Shown: positions 1 to 8,618 of the stretch, one piece after another
How the letters are laid out: every line of letters starts with the position of its first letter
Numbering within the stretch: the stretch's first letter is position 1
From: Stenotrophomonas sp.
GTDB lineage: Bacteria; Pseudomonadota; Gammaproteobacteria; Xanthomonadales; Xanthomonadaceae
DNA length: 24,807 nucleotides
Direction of reading: 5' to 3'
Assembly: GCA_003484865.1 (NCBI GenBank)
Contig: DMZT01000219.1
Coordinates: forward strand, 1-24,807
Program-made: the position numbers and the translations under genes
Notes under the pieces: generated by a model
What the model was told of the DNA's origin: nothing
What the model saw: the letters and a program-made list of their open reading frames with translations, nothing else
Databases searched by the model: none

Positions 1-13
1 CACTGGCGGGCCT

Positions 14-35
14 GCCGAGCATGGCTCGGCACTAC
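14..35 (-). repeat. GTAG-type REP (SMAG-like) upstream of upp
   Basis: The hairpin GCCGAGC/GCTCGGC is followed by ACTAC, so the minus strand reads GTAG and then the stem. This matches the architecture of SMAG REPs in Stenotrophomonas. It lies about 80 bp before the upp start and is the first of roughly a dozen such elements in the window. The rest of 1-114 shows no clear gene or strong promoter. Confidence 0.7.
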
Positions 36-114
36 CGGGCATGGCGGCTTCGGCTTTTGGCTTCGGTTGGGCGTTGCGGCACACTAGTGACATCTCCTCT
101 CCCCTGATTCCCCC

Positions 115-750
115 ATGAAAATCGTCGAAGTGCGCCATCCGCTGGTGCAGCACAAGATCGGCCTGATGCGCGATGCGTCCCTGAGCACCAAGGACTTCCG
201 CGAGCTGGCCAATGAACTCGGTGGGCTGCTGGCCTATGAGGCCACCGCCGACCTGGAGACCGAAGCCCACACCATGGCCGGCTGGGCGGGCCCGGTGACG
301 GTGCAGCGCATTGCCGGGGCCAAGATCACCGTGGTGCCGATCCTGCGCGCCGGCCTGGGCATGCTCAGTGGCGTGCTCTCGCTGATCCCCGCCGCGCGGG
401 TGAGCGTGGTCGGCCTGCAGCGCGATGAGGAAACCCTGCAGCCGGTGCCCTACTTCGAGCGCCTGACCGGCCGCCTGGAAGAGCGCGACGCGCTGATCCT
501 GGACCCGATGCTGGCCACCGGCGGCACCCTGATCGCCACCATCGACATGCTCAAGCGCGCCGGCGCACGCCGGATCAAGGGCATCTTCCTGGTCGCCGCA
601 CCGGAAGGCATCGCCGCCGTGCAGGCCGTGCACCCGGACGTGGAGATCTTCACCGCCGCCATCGATGCCCAGCTCAACGAGAAGGGCTACATCCTGCCGG
701 GCCTGGGCGATGCGGGCGACCGCATCTTCGGGACCCGCGTGGTCGGTTGA
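115..750 (+). CDS. upp: Uracil phosphoribosyltransferase
   Basis: This enzyme joins uracil and PRPP to give UMP in cytoplasmic pyrimidine salvage. The 211-residue protein is the usual length for the family. It opens with the canonical N-terminus [20 protein letters not shown], which fixes the start at this ATG although no strong Shine-Dalgarno is visible. The PRPP-binding loop [10 protein letters not shown] lies near residues 129-138, and a uracil-binding segment of the [13 protein letters not shown] type is at the C-terminus. The gene stands alone on the plus strand; the next gene is on the opposite strand and points toward it. Hairpins follow the stop. Nothing is broken or atypical, and the identification is firm. 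Confidence 0.96.
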   Translation: MKIVEVRHPLVQHKIGLMRDASLSTKDFRELANELGGLLAYEATADLETEAHTMAGWAGPVTVQRIAGAKITVVPILRAGLGMLSGVLSLIPAARVSVVGLQRDEETLQPVPYFERLTGRLEERDALILDPMLATGGTLIATIDMLKRAGARRIKGIFLVAAPEGIAAVQAVHPDVEIFTAAIDAQLNEKGYILPGLGDAGDRIFGTRVVG

Positions 751-763
751 TCCGCTCGTTCTG

Positions 764-789
764 ACCGGCGGCCCTCAACGGCCGTCGGT
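764..789 (+). terminator. Hairpin downstream of upp, possible terminator
   Basis: A 10-bp stem (764-773 with 780-789, one G-T wobble) closes a 6-nt loop 14 bp after the upp stop. No T-run follows, so intrinsic termination is uncertain. It may only protect the 3' end of the transcript. Confidence 0.35.
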
Positions 790-820
790 GCTTCACATGG
801 CCTGGCCATGCCCTGGCCTC

Positions 821-842
821 GCACCGGGTTGATGCCCGGTGC
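821..842. repeat. Perfect 8-bp hairpin between upp and the MBL gene
   Basis: GCACCGGG pairs perfectly with CCCGGTGC across a 6-nt loop. It sits just before the GTAG REP at 854-877 in the convergent gap, and together they may act as a bidirectional transcript-end structure. It lacks its own GTAG, so its REP status is unproven. Confidence 0.4.
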
Positions 843-853
843 CGGGGGGTGCC

Positions 854-877
854 GTGCCGACCGACGGTCGGCACTAC
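854..877 (-). repeat. GTAG-type REP in the convergent upp/MBL gap
   Basis: The stem GTGCCGACC/GGTCGGCAC is followed by CTAC, so the minus strand reads GTAG then the hairpin. It lies in the 184-bp gap between upp and the convergent MBL-fold gene, a typical REP location. Confidence 0.7.
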
Positions 878-934
878 CGGTGTGGTTGCACAGGCGGTTG
901 CGCCGGGCGGTGCGCGGCCGGGCCAACCGTAGCG

Positions 935-1822
935 TTACGCCAGCGCGCGGGCCTTCAGTTCGCCCTGTTCGTGCACGGTGCCGAAGCGACCCTTTTCATC
1001 GCGTGACACCTGCGCCAGCGCGCACTGCGGGTCGTGGGTGAAGAACAGATGGACGTTGCGGGCCAGCTTGTCTTCCAGGAAGCTGCGCTTCTCGTCGATC
1101 AGCAGTTCGGCGTTGCGGTCGTAGCCCATGGTGATCGGCACATGCACCCACGAGCGGCCCGGGATCAGGTCCGCACAGAACACCACGCCGCCCCGCGCCT
1201 GGCCATCCACCGTCTCCGGCCCGATGATCTCGGCCAGCATCAGGCCGGGCGTGTGCCCGTCGCTGAAGCTGAAACGCACGCTGTCGCCCAGGGTGGTGGA
1301 ATATGGACCGTCGACGATCTCCAGACGGCCACTGGCCTGCAGCAGGCCGGGCAGTTCCGGGATGAAACTGGCCCGGTCGCGCGGATGCGGATGCAGCGCA
1401 CGTGCCCAGTGCTCGTCCCCGACCAGGAAGGTCGCATTCGGGAACAACAGTTCCGGCGAGCGCCCTTCGCTCCACGGTGCCAGCAGGCCGCCGGCATGAT
1501 CGAAATGCAGATGGCTCAGCACCACCACGTCGATGTCTTCGTGCTCGAACCCGGCCTCGCGCAGGGATTCGATCAGCACATGGCTGGGCTCCTGCACGCC
1601 GTATCGGTCCCGCAGTTTCGGCTCGAAGAACGCCCCGATCCCGGTTTCGAACAGCACCGTCTTGCCGGCCAGTGGGCTGGCGAGCAGTGCACGGCAGGCC
1701 AGTTCGATCCGGTTGAGATCGTCCGGCACTGCCCATTTTTCCCAGACCGCGCGCGGCGCATTGCCGAACATCGCGCCGCCGTCGAGTTTCTGCGAGTTAC
1801 CGCGGATGGACCATAGTTTCAT
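935..1822 (-). CDS. MBL-fold metallo-hydrolase
   Basis: This is a soluble metallo-beta-lactamase-fold hydrolase of about 295 residues. The zinc-binding signature HLHFDHAGG (HxHxDH) is near residues 104-112. A later Asp in FCADLIP and a His in FFTHDP complete a normal metal site. The layout resembles the lactonase branch of the superfamily, which includes quorum-quenching AHL lactonases, but nothing visible fixes the substrate. No signal peptide is seen. I chose the ATG at 1822; a TTG two codons upstream is the alternative, and no good Shine-Dalgarno separates them. The gene is downstream of ggt on the same strand but is cut off from it by a terminator, so it is probably transcribed alone. Fold call firm, function open. 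Confidence 0.85.
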   Translation of the reverse strand: MKLWSIRGNSQKLDGGAMFGNAPRAVWEKWAVPDDLNRIELACRALLASPLAGKTVLFETGIGAFFEPKLRDRYGVQEPSHVLIESLREAGFEHEDIDVVVLSHLHFDHAGGLLAPWSEGRSPELLFPNATFLVGDEHWARALHPHPRDRASFIPELPGLLQASGRLEIVDGPYSTTLGDSVRFSFSDGHTPGLMLAEIIGPETVDGQARGGVVFCADLIPGRSWVHVPITMGYDRNAELLIDEKRSFLEDKLARNVHLFFTHDPQCALAQVSRDEKGRFGTVHEQGELKARALA

Positions 1823-1873
1823 TGGCAAATTATCGTCGCGCCCCTGTTAAATATTCGCTAGTCATCGCCCATG

Positions 1874-1902
1874 AAAAAACCCCGCCACTGGGACGGGGTT
1901 TC
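1874..1902 (-). terminator. Rho-independent terminator of ggt
   Basis: Read on the minus strand, AAACCCCG pairs with CGGGGTTT across a 9-nt loop, and the 3' arm runs into six T residues. It starts 17 bp after the ggt stop codon and separates ggt from the MBL gene. This is the only textbook intrinsic terminator in the window. Confidence 0.88.
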
Positions 1903-1918
1903 TCGTTTCTGCGGTCAA

Positions 1919-3655
1919 TCAGTGCGCCTGGCTGACCGCGGCGCTGCCGACCGGATTGCGCGGGTCGCTGCCACCGCTGAGGACATTGCTGCGGCGGTCC
2001 CATTCCACGGTCTGCAGGTTGCCCCAGACATGACTGGAGCCGCGGCCACCCGCGGCGGTGTCGCCGGGCAGATCGATCCTGTGGCCCATCGCCTGCAGCT
2101 GTTTGATGGTGCCCGCATCGAAGGTGCCGCTCTCGGCCTCGATCAGGTCCGGCAGCCACTGGTGGTGGTAGCGCGGCAACGCAGCGACCTGCTGGGCGGT
2201 CAGGCCATCGTCGTAGCCGAGGATGCCCAGCAGCACCATGGTGATGATGCGGCTGCCACCGGGCGTGCCGAGCACCACGACCTTGTCGGCGGACTCCATG
2301 AAGGTCGGGGTCATCGAGCTGAGCATGCGCTTGCCCGGCTTGGGCGCATTGGCCGCATAGCCCATCACGCCGAAGGCATTGGGCGTGCCCGGCTTCAGCG
2401 CGAAATCGTCCATTTCGTTGTTCAGCAGCACGCCGGTACCCGACGGAATCAGGCCCGAGCCGTACAGCAGGTTCACGGTCTGGGTCGCGCCGACGCGGTT
2501 GCCCTCGCGGTCGATGATCGAGAAATGCGTGGTCTCGTCATCTTCCAGCGGGGTCGGGTTGCCCGAGAGCAGATCGCTCGGGGTCGCCTTCTCCGGATGG
2601 ATGGTGGCACGCAGGCCCTGCGCGTAATCCTTGCTGGTCAGCACCTTCTGCGGGATATCCACGAAGTCCGGATCGCCCAGGAAGAAGGTGCGGTCGCGGT
2701 AGGCGCGGCGCATGGCTTCCACCACCAGGTGGGTGCGATGGGCCTGGTCGAGCGATTTCAGGTCCCAGCCTTCCAGGATCTGCAGCATGGCCGCCAGCGC
2801 GATGCCGCCGGAAGACGGCGGCGAGGCGGTGGTGATGGTCCAGTCGCGGTACTTGAAGGCGATCGGCTCGCGCAGCTTGACCCGATAGCCGGCCAGTTCC
2901 TCGGCGGTCCAATGGCCGCCGGCCTGCTTCACGCCCTTGAGCAGCAGCTTGCCGGTCTCGCCCCGGTAGAAACCATCGAAGCCCTGGTCGGCCAGACGCT
3001 CCATGGTCCTGGCCAGTTCCGGCTGGCGGAACAGGTCGCCCTCGGCGATCGGCTTGCCGTTGCGCTCATACACCTCGCGCGTGCCGGGATAGCGCTGCAT
3101 CACCTCACGCCGGGACTGATAGCCCTTGGACATGCGCGCATACACCGGGAAGCCATCGCGCGCGATGCGCATCGCCGGCGCCAGCGAGGTCTTCAGCGGC
3201 AGCTTGCCGTGCTTGGAGGACAGTTCCACCAGTGCTGCCGGCAGGCCCGGGATACCGGCCGACCAGGCGCCATTGACCGAACGGTCGCGGTCCAGCTCGC
3301 CTTTCTTGTCCAGGAACGCTTCGGGCGTGGCGGACTGCGGCGCGGTTTCGCGCGCGTCCAGCATCACGTCCTTGCCGGTGGCCGCATCGTGCAGCAGGAA
3401 GAACCCGCCTCCACCAAGGCCGGAACTGATCGGCTCGACCACCGCCAGCGTGGCGGACACGGCCACGGCCGCATCGAATGCGTTGCCGCCCTTGGCCAGG
3501 ATTTCCATGCCGGCTTCGGTGGCCAGGTGATGGCCACTGGCGACGGCTGCGCCGTCAGGATGTTTGGCCAGCGCCACCTGCGGGGATTCCGCAGCCCAGA
3601 CGCTCGGGCTGACCAGCAGGACGAGCAGCAACCAACGACGCGACAGCGTTCTCAT
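1919..3655 (-). CDS. ggt: Gamma-glutamyltransferase (glutathione hydrolase)
   Basis: This periplasmic Ntn-hydrolase cleaves the gamma-glutamyl bond of glutathione and related compounds. The 578-residue precursor opens with a Sec-type signal peptide (RR, then a Leu/Val-rich core, ending SVWA near residue 21). The large-subunit residues LDARETAP include the substrate-binding Arg near 102. The autoprocessing site is DDE/TTHFSI, which places the nucleophile at Thr375, by analogy with Thr391 of the E. coli enzyme. PSSGGI (280-285) and GTPGGSR (around 463) are further family motifs. The ATG at 3655 overlaps the ferredoxin stop codon as ATGA, which fixes this start over a longer in-frame reading with no signal peptide. 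A terminator follows. Pairing with a ferredoxin gene is odd functionally and may only reflect translational coupling. Confidence 0.95.
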   Translation of the reverse strand: MRTLSRRWLLLVLLVSPSVWAAESPQVALAKHPDGAAVASGHHLATEAGMEILAKGGNAFDAAVAVSATLAVVEPISSGLGGGGFFLLHDAATGKDVMLDARETAPQSATPEAFLDKKGELDRDRSVNGAWSAGIPGLPAALVELSSKHGKLPLKTSLAPAMRIARDGFPVYARMSKGYQSRREVMQRYPGTREVYERNGKPIAEGDLFRQPELARTMERLADQGFDGFYRGETGKLLLKGVKQAGGHWTAEELAGYRVKLREPIAFKYRDWTITTASPPSSGGIALAAMLQILEGWDLKSLDQAHRTHLVVEAMRRAYRDRTFFLGDPDFVDIPQKVLTSKDYAQGLRATIHPEKATPSDLLSGNPTPLEDDETTHFSIIDREGNRVGATQTVNLLYGSGLIPSGTGVLLNNEMDDFALKPGTPNAFGVMGYAANAPKPGKRMLSSMTPTFMESADKVVVLGTPGGSRIITMVLLGILGYDDGLTAQQVAALPRYHHQWLPDLIEAESGTFDAGTIKQLQAMGHRIDLPGDTAAGGRGSSHVWGNLQTVEWDRRSNVLSGGSDPRNPVGSAAVSQAH

Positions 3656-3936
3656 TTGGGCAGAAACTCCGTGACATACAATTCGGGATGATCGCGCTGC
3701 AGCCCGTGCAGCTTGGCCAGCAGGGCGTCCTGGGTTTCCGGAATGTCCGGATCGGGATCGATGCATTCGACCGGGCAGACGACCACGCACTGGGGTTCGT
3801 CGAAATGCCCCACGCACTCGGTGCAGCGGGCCGGATCGATCACGTAGATGGTTTCACCCATCGAAATGGCCTGATTGGGACAGGCCGGCTCACAGACGTC
3901 GCAATTGACGCAGAGCTCATTGATTTTCAGCGACAT
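3652..3936 (-). CDS. 2[4Fe-4S] ferredoxin, YfhL/Allochromatium type
   Basis: This 94-residue cytoplasmic electron carrier holds two [4Fe-4S] clusters. The first motif is C-x2-C-x2-C-x3-CP (residues 9-20, CVNCDVCEPACP). The second has the extended spacing C-x2-C-x8-C-x3-CP (CTECVGHFDEPQCVVVCP), which with the C-terminal helix marks the YfhL/Allochromatium ferredoxin group rather than short clostridial ferredoxins. A GGAG Shine-Dalgarno lies just before the ATG at 3936. Its stop overlaps the ggt start by 4 bp. The upstream gap of 125 bp holds only GC-rich sequence with weak hairpins. The redox partner cannot be read from the context. Confidence 0.93.
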   Translation of the reverse strand: MSLKINELCVNCDVCEPACPNQAISMGETIYVIDPARCTECVGHFDEPQCVVVCPVECIDPDPDIPETQDALLAKLHGLQRDHPELYVTEFLPK

Positions 3937-4061
3937 GGCGTTACTCCACGCCCGCGCCGGCGGATGAGAACCGGCCCACGCGGGCGCGCGGGCCGATCAT
4001 CGGTGACGCCCCTGCGGGCGCCACCCGGGCCGCGCACAAGGCGCAGCCGCCACTGCACGGG

Positions 4062-4553
4062 TTACTTGGCTTCGACGAAGATGTACTCGGCGCCGGTCGG
4101 CTGGATGATCGACTGGACGCGGGCGTTGTCGGCGGCCTTGCCGATGAACACCACGCGCACACCCTTCATCGAGTCCGGCGAGACGTCCTTGAACACGGCC
4201 TGGATCATGTCGGCCATCTTGGCCGAGGCCGAAGAACCGAAGGCCAGCATGTTGCCCGGCTGCACGCCACGGCCCACGGCCTGGGTGGCGCTTTCGACCT
4301 GACGCTCATACTTGGCCGCGAATTCCGGATCCGATTCCGGGGCAAGGTAGTACAGGTACGGGCTGTTGCTGATGTTGCCCATGTTCTGCACGGCCACGGC
4401 CTGCAGGTACTTCTTCCAGCCGGCATCGTCATCGGCAGCCGGGGCGACCAGCGCCTGCTGGGCTTCGACGACCGGTGCGGCCTCTTCCTTCTTGCAGGCG
4501 GTGAAGGCCAGCGCGAACGACGCGATCAACATGGCACGCATGGTGTTGTTCAT
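4062..4553 (-). CDS. Small putative lipoprotein, function unknown
   Basis: I do not recognise a named family here. The 163-residue product begins with a short hydrophobic signal ending in FTAC, a plausible lipobox with the acylated Cys at residue 20, followed by the charged segment KKEEAA. It is therefore probably anchored in a membrane, facing the periplasm. The mature part is mainly helical in composition, has no further Cys, and ends PTGAEYIFVEAK. The start at 4553 is supported by GGGAGGA placed 5-6 nt upstream. It lies 47 bp downstream of coaD on the same strand and could share its transcript. Coding is well supported; the function is not. Confidence 0.82.
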   Translation of the reverse strand: MNNTMRAMLIASFALAFTACKKEEAAPVVEAQQALVAPAADDDAGWKKYLQAVAVQNMGNISNSPYLYYLAPESDPEFAAKYERQVESATQAVGRGVQPGNMLAFGSSASAKMADMIQAVFKDVSPDSMKGVRVVFIGKAADNARVQSIIQPTGAEYIFVEAK

Positions 4554-4600
4554 GGAATTCCTCCCTTGGTGATTCTTGGTATGTATGGGTCTGACAGGTA

Positions 4601-5113
<513 letters not shown>

Positions 5114-5117
5114 TCAG

Positions 5118-5720
5118 CTACGCGTGTTGGTCTGGTGAAAGTGTAGCAGTGGCGCGGCGATACAGGGCAAAACGCACCTCCCGGGTCCCCCCCTCGCGGT
5201 GCAGCAGCCACGGCGCGGGCATCCTCGGCGCCTGATCGGCCGGAGACTCCACGTACAGCCAGGCATCGGCGGCCAGATGTGACGGCAGCCCGGTGATCAC
5301 CGCCTCCCACAGCCCATCGGCGAACGGCGGATCGATGAACACGATATCCGCCAGCGCTCCGGCCGGCTGACGCAGCCACTGCAGCGCATCGGCCTGTACC
5401 ACCGCGATCTGCTCCTGCGCGCCCAACTTGGCGACCGACTCGCGCAACTGGCGGGACAATGCGACATCGCGCTCCACCAGCGTCGCCTGCGCCGCCCCTC
5501 GCGACACCGCCTCCAGACCCAGCGCCCCGCTGCCGGCGAACAGATCCAGCACCCGCGCCCCACCCAGCCGCGGCATCAGCCAATTGAACAGCGTCTCCCG
5601 CACCCGGTCACTGCTGGGCCGCAGCCCCGGTGACAGCGGCACCGGCAGCTTCGTATTGCGCCACTTGCCCCCGATGATCCGCACCTGGCCCACGGCACCC
5701 GCCGGCTGACGCGGCTTCAT
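5118..5720 (-). CDS. rsmD: 16S rRNA (guanine966-N2)-methyltransferase
   Basis: RsmD methylates G966 of 16S rRNA with S-adenosylmethionine during 30S assembly. The 200-residue protein begins near the conserved RIIGGKWRNTKLPV segment, followed by GLRPSSDRVRETLFNWL. The SAM-binding motif I is VLDLFAGSGALGLEAVSRGA, and the catalytic DPPF is near the middle (IVFIDPPFADG). The ATG at 5720 has a GGAG about 8 nt upstream. A longer in-frame reading to 5873 would translate the REP at 5864-5886 and was rejected. The gene lies directly before coaD. Confidence 0.95.
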   Translation of the reverse strand: MKPRQPAGAVGQVRIIGGKWRNTKLPVPLSPGLRPSSDRVRETLFNWLMPRLGGARVLDLFAGSGALGLEAVSRGAAQATLVERDVALSRQLRESVAKLGAQEQIAVVQADALQWLRQPAGALADIVFIDPPFADGLWEAVITGLPSHLAADAWLYVESPADQAPRMPAPWLLHREGGTREVRFALYRRATATLSPDQHA

Positions 5721-5863
5721 GCGTAGCTCCGGAGACAGATGGAAGCGGGATGGGCGAACGGTCGGAAGAGAGTCATGGGCACGGATGGCAGGCGGTTCAG
5801 GACGACATTCTAGGCGGTCCGGTCGCTGTCTCTGCCAGGCATCCCGATGCTGGAATGAAATGC

Positions 5864-5886
5864 AGCCACGCATGGCGTGGCTCTAC
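5864..5886 (-). repeat. GTAG-type REP
   Basis: AGCCACGC pairs with GCGTGGCT across the loop ATG, followed by CTAC, so the minus strand reads GTAG plus hairpin. The same stem recurs at 10192-10210 and three times at 15001-15115. Confidence 0.85.
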
Positions 5887-5909
5887 CTGTCGCACGTCCG
5901 ACCCACCTT

Positions 5910-6025
5910 GTAGAGGGTGGCGGGTACGGGGGGCCGGGACCGTTGGGCAGCATGGATGCTGCCCACGAGGCCCCATGGATGGGTTCACGCCGCGCCCCGG
6001 CCCCCCGTACCCGCCGCCCTCCTAC
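5910..6025. repeat. 116-bp composite inverted repeat bounded by GTAG and CTAC
   Basis: The element begins GTAG (5910-5913) and ends CTAC (6022-6025). A perfect 20-bp arm pair, GGCGGGTACGGGGGGCCGGG at 5919-5938 and its complement at 5996-6015, continues outward with a wobble and five further pairs to the GTAG/CTAC ends. The interior holds a second hairpin (GGGCAGCA/TGCTGCCC, 5945-5964) and a short CCCATGGATGGG palindrome. I read it as two REPs in inverted orientation or a related small non-coding repeat of xanthomonads, without coding capacity. Confidence 0.8.
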
Positions 6026-6083
6026 ACGGACATGCAGGCGCCGCGCTCCTGCTTGCGATTCAGCCCCCGAAGCTGCCGACACT

Positions 6084-6109
6084 CTTGAATTCGGGACAAT
6101 CCACCCCTA
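6084..6109 (+). promoter_or_regulatory. Sigma-32 (RpoH) heat-shock promoter of htpG
   Basis: CTTGAA (6084-6089) and CCCCTA (6104-6109) are separated by 14 bp, closely matching the RpoH consensus CTTGAA-N13/15-CCCCAT. The predicted start lies about 50 nt before the htpG ATG. HtpG is a classic RpoH target, so box, spacing and gene agree. Confidence 0.75.
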
Positions 6110-6166
6110 CCCCTTGAGCCAGCCGCCGCGCCGGGCGCGGCAATGTCCCAAGGAGCAACACGACCC

Positions 6167-8065
6167 ATGACCGTGCAGACCCAAAAAGAAACCCTGGGCT
6201 TCCAGACCGAAGTCAAACAGCTGCTGCAGCTGATGATCCACTCGCTGTACTCCAACAAGGAAATCTTCCTTCGCGAGCTCATCTCCAACGCGGCCGACGC
6301 CTCGGACAAGCTGCGCTTCGAAGCGCTGACCCAGCCGGCCCTGCTCGAAAACGACGGCGACCTGCGCATCCGCGTCAGTTTCGATGCCACGGCCAACACC
6401 CTGACCATCGACGACAACGGCATCGGCATGAGCCGGGATGAAGCGATCGCCCACCTGGGCACCATCGCCAAATCCGGCACCGGCGACTTCCTGCGCCAGC
6501 TCTCCGGCGACCAGAAGAAGGACTCCCAGCTGATCGGCCAGTTCGGCGTCGGCTTCTACAGCGCCTTCATCGTCGCCGACCAGGTCGACGTCTATTCCCG
6601 TCGCGCCGGCCTGCCCGCCAGCGAGGGCGTGCACTGGTCCTCGCGCGGCGAAGGCGAGTTCGACGTGGAACCCATCGACAAGCCCGAGCGCGGCACCCGC
6701 ATCGTGCTGCACCTGAAGGACGACCAGCGCGACTTCGCCGACGGCTGGCGCCTGCGCGGCATCATCAAGAAGTACTCCGACCACATCGGCCTGCCGATCC
6801 AGATGGTCAAGGAACACCACGGCGACGACGCCCCGGCCGAGGTTGAATGGGAGACCGTCAACCGTGCCAGCGCCCTGTGGACGCGCCCGCGGACCGAGAT
6901 CAGCGACGCCGAGTACCAGGAGTTCTACAAGCACGCCGCGCACGACCATCAGGATCCGCTGGCGTGGAGCCACAACAAGGTCGAAGGCAAGCTCGAGTAC
7001 ACCTCGCTGCTGTACGTCCCCGGCCATGCGCCGTTCGATCTGTACCACCGCGACGCACCCAAGGGCCTGAAGCTGTACGTGCAGCGCGTCTTCGTGATGG
7101 ACCAGGCCGAGCAGTTCCTGCCGCTGTACCTGCGTTTCATCAAGGGCGTGGTGGATTCCAACGACCTGTCGCTGAACGTCTCGCGCGAAATCCTGCAGTC
7201 CGGCCCGGTCATCGATTCGATGAAGTCGGCGCTGACCAAGCGCTCGCTGGACATGCTGGAGAAGCTGGCCAAGGACAAGCCGGAGGTCTATGCCGGCTTC
7301 TGGAAGCAGTTCGGCCAGGTGCTCAAGGAGGGCCCGGCCGAAGACTATGGCAACCGCGAAAAGATCGCCGGCCTGCTGCGCTTCGCCTCCACCCATGATG
7401 CCAGTGGCGAGCCCAGCGTCTCGCTGGCCGACTACGTGGGCCGCATGATCGAGGGCCAGGACAAGATCTACTTCCTGACCGGCGACAGCCACACCCAGGT
7501 CAAGGACAGCCCGCACCTGGAAGTGTTCCGCAAGAAGGGCGTGGAAGTGCTGCTGCTCACCGACCGCATCGACGAATGGCTGATGGGGTACCTGACCGAG
7601 TTCGATGGCAAGTCGTTCGTCGATGTCGCCCGTGGCGACCTGGACCTGGGCGCGCTGGAAAGCGCCGAAGACAAGCAGGCCCAGGAAGCCGTCGCCAAGG
7701 ACAAGCAGGCGCTGGTGGACCGCATCAAGACCGCGCTGGGTGATGACGTCGCCGACGTGCGCGTCTCGCACCGCCTGACCGACTCCCCGGCGATCCTGGC
7801 GATCGGCGAGCAGGATCTGGGCCTGCAGATGCGCCAGATCCTGGAAGCCAGTGGGCAGAAGGTGCCGGACAGCAAGCCGGTGTTCGAGTTCAACCCTGCC
7901 CATCCGCTGATCGGCAAGCTGGATCAGGAAGGCGATGCCGCGCGCTTCGACGACCTGAGCCGCGTGCTGTTCGATCAGGCCGCGCTGGCCGCGGGCGACA
8001 CGCTGAAGGACCCGGCAGCGTATGTGCGCCGGCTCAACAAGCTGTTGTTGGAGCTGTCGGCGTAA
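6167..8065 (+). CDS. htpG: Molecular chaperone HtpG (Hsp90)
   Basis: HtpG is the bacterial Hsp90, an ATP-dependent cytosolic chaperone dimer. The 632-residue protein has the N-terminal GHKL ATPase with [21 protein letters not shown] and [15 protein letters not shown], then the middle domain with [10 protein letters not shown], and a C-terminal dimerisation domain without the eukaryotic MEEVD tail. I chose the ATG at 6167 because AAGGAG lies 11 nt upstream and the reading [20 protein letters not shown] is the family N-terminus. An in-frame ATG at 6143 lies upstream of that ribosome site. A sigma-32 promoter precedes it. A 661-codon antisense ORF across the gene is a codon-bias shadow. Confidence 0.97.
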   Translation: MTVQTQKETLGFQTEVKQLLQLMIHSLYSNKEIFLRELISNAADASDKLRFEALTQPALLENDGDLRIRVSFDATANTLTIDDNGIGMSRDEAIAHLGTIAKSGTGDFLRQLSGDQKKDSQLIGQFGVGFYSAFIVADQVDVYSRRAGLPASEGVHWSSRGEGEFDVEPIDKPERGTRIVLHLKDDQRDFADGWRLRGIIKKYSDHIGLPIQMVKEHHGDDAPAEVEWETVNRASALWTRPRTEISDAEYQEFYKHAAHDHQDPLAWSHNKVEGKLEYTSLLYVPGHAPFDLYHRDAPKGLKLYVQRVFVMDQAEQFLPLYLRFIKGVVDSNDLSLNVSREILQSGPVIDSMKSALTKRSLDMLEKLAKDKPEVYAGFWKQFGQVLKEGPAEDYGNREKIAGLLRFASTHDASGEPSVSLADYVGRMIEGQDKIYFLTGDSHTQVKDSPHLEVFRKKGVEVLLLTDRIDEWLMGYLTEFDGKSFVDVARGDLDLGALESAEDKQAQEAVAKDKQALVDRIKTALGDDVADVRVSHRLTDSPAILAIGEQDLGLQMRQILEASGQKVPDSKPVFEFNPAHPLIGKLDQEGDAARFDDLSRVLFDQAALAAGDTLKDPAAYVRRLNKLLLELSA

Positions 8066-8081
8066 GTCGTGCTGCAGGTGG

Positions 8082-8102
8082 GTGCCGGCCACGGGTCGGC
8101 GC
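8082..8102 (+). repeat. Hairpin downstream of htpG, possible degenerate REP or transcript end
   Basis: GTGCCGGCC pairs with GGTCGGCGC across a 3-nt loop (two wobbles), 16 bp after the htpG stop. There is no T-run and no adjacent GTAG. It sits between htpG and the convergent rod-like gene. Confidence 0.35.
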
Positions 8103-8156
8103 CCGCCGCGGTTGATGGTGCATGGCGCCGCGCGGCGGTCAGCGCGTGCGCTCGGG

Positions 8157-8453
8157 TCAGGCCCAGCGGTCGAGCAAGGTGCCCAGCATCTCGTCCTGAC
8201 GCCGGATCACGGTGGCGTTGGCGGCAAACGCCAGCGCAGCCTGCTTGGCGGTGAGCAGATCCGCGATGGGCGCGTTGGCATCGTCAGGTGCGGCGACCAC
8301 GGTGGCGGTGACACCGCCCCCTGCCGTTGCGGCCTGCGCGATCCCCAGCCGCGTGGAATCAGCCACCGGCAATCGCGTCACGTTGGAGACGGCCGCCTGT
8401 ACGCCCAGCGAAGCGGCACGCATGCCGGCGCTGGCAATGGACATCACGCTCAT
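8157..8453 (-). CDS. Miniature flagellar rod/hook-family protein
   Basis: The 98-residue product looks like a flagellar axial protein with its middle removed. Residues 5-30 (IASAGMRAASLGVQAAVSNV) match the N-terminal helix of the FlgB/FlgC/FlgG rod family, where SGM-x-AA and ANNVAN are typical. The last 30 residues (LLTAKQAALAFAANATVIRRQDEMLGTLLD) match the C-terminal rod/hook domain, typically AQRAYEAN...DEMLGTLL. A Gly/Thr/Ala-rich stretch (GGGVTATVVAAP) joins them. No flagellar genes are nearby. Short orphan proteins of this design exist in other proteobacteria, with no role known to me. It could assemble with axial proteins or be a relic; an intact frame favours function. It is divergent from ftsY. 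Confidence 0.72.
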   Translation of the reverse strand: MSVMSIASAGMRAASLGVQAAVSNVTRLPVADSTRLGIAQAATAGGGVTATVVAAPDDANAPIADLLTAKQAALAFAANATVIRRQDEMLGTLLDRWA

Positions 8454-8581
8454 CGTTCACCGTTTCGCGGTCCCGGCCGCGCCCGCATGGCGCAGCCCTT
8501 CACAACCGGTAACGGCCGCATCGGCCATTACTTGAGTCCCGCCCCACCGCACCTGCACGCCCATGGGCATTCGGGGCGCAG

Positions 8582-8590
8582 TGGTAGCAT
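8582..8590 (+). promoter_or_regulatory. Possible extended -10 promoter of ftsY
   Basis: TGGTAGCAT fits an extended -10 (TGnTAnnnT) 28 bp before the ftsY ATG. No good -35 box lies 16-18 bp upstream. Position is right but the evidence is thin. Confidence 0.35.
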
Positions 8591-8618
8591 AGCCCTCTGA
8601 TTTCAGCGTCTTTTGCCA

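Larger units (their letters stand above)
5721..6166. other. Gene-free gap between rsmD and htpG
   Basis: These 446 bp between divergent genes hold a single GTAG REP (5864-5886), a 116-bp composite inverted repeat (5910-6025) and the predicted sigma-32 promoter of htpG (6084-6109). Short ORFs can be read through the region, but they are translations of the repeats and have no ribosome site. I see no RNA gene. Confidence 0.8.

Noticed and set aside
1871..3691. 606-codon plus-strand ORF opposite ggt
   Set aside because: Starts in the ggt terminator and runs antisense to ggt; composition is that of a shadow frame.
5719..5913. 64-codon plus-strand ORF between rsmD and htpG
   Set aside because: It translates the REP at 5864-5886 and has no ribosome site or family features.
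6107..8092. 661-codon minus-strand ORF opposite htpG
   Set aside because: It mirrors htpG codon by codon and overlaps the htpG promoter end; no recognisable domains.
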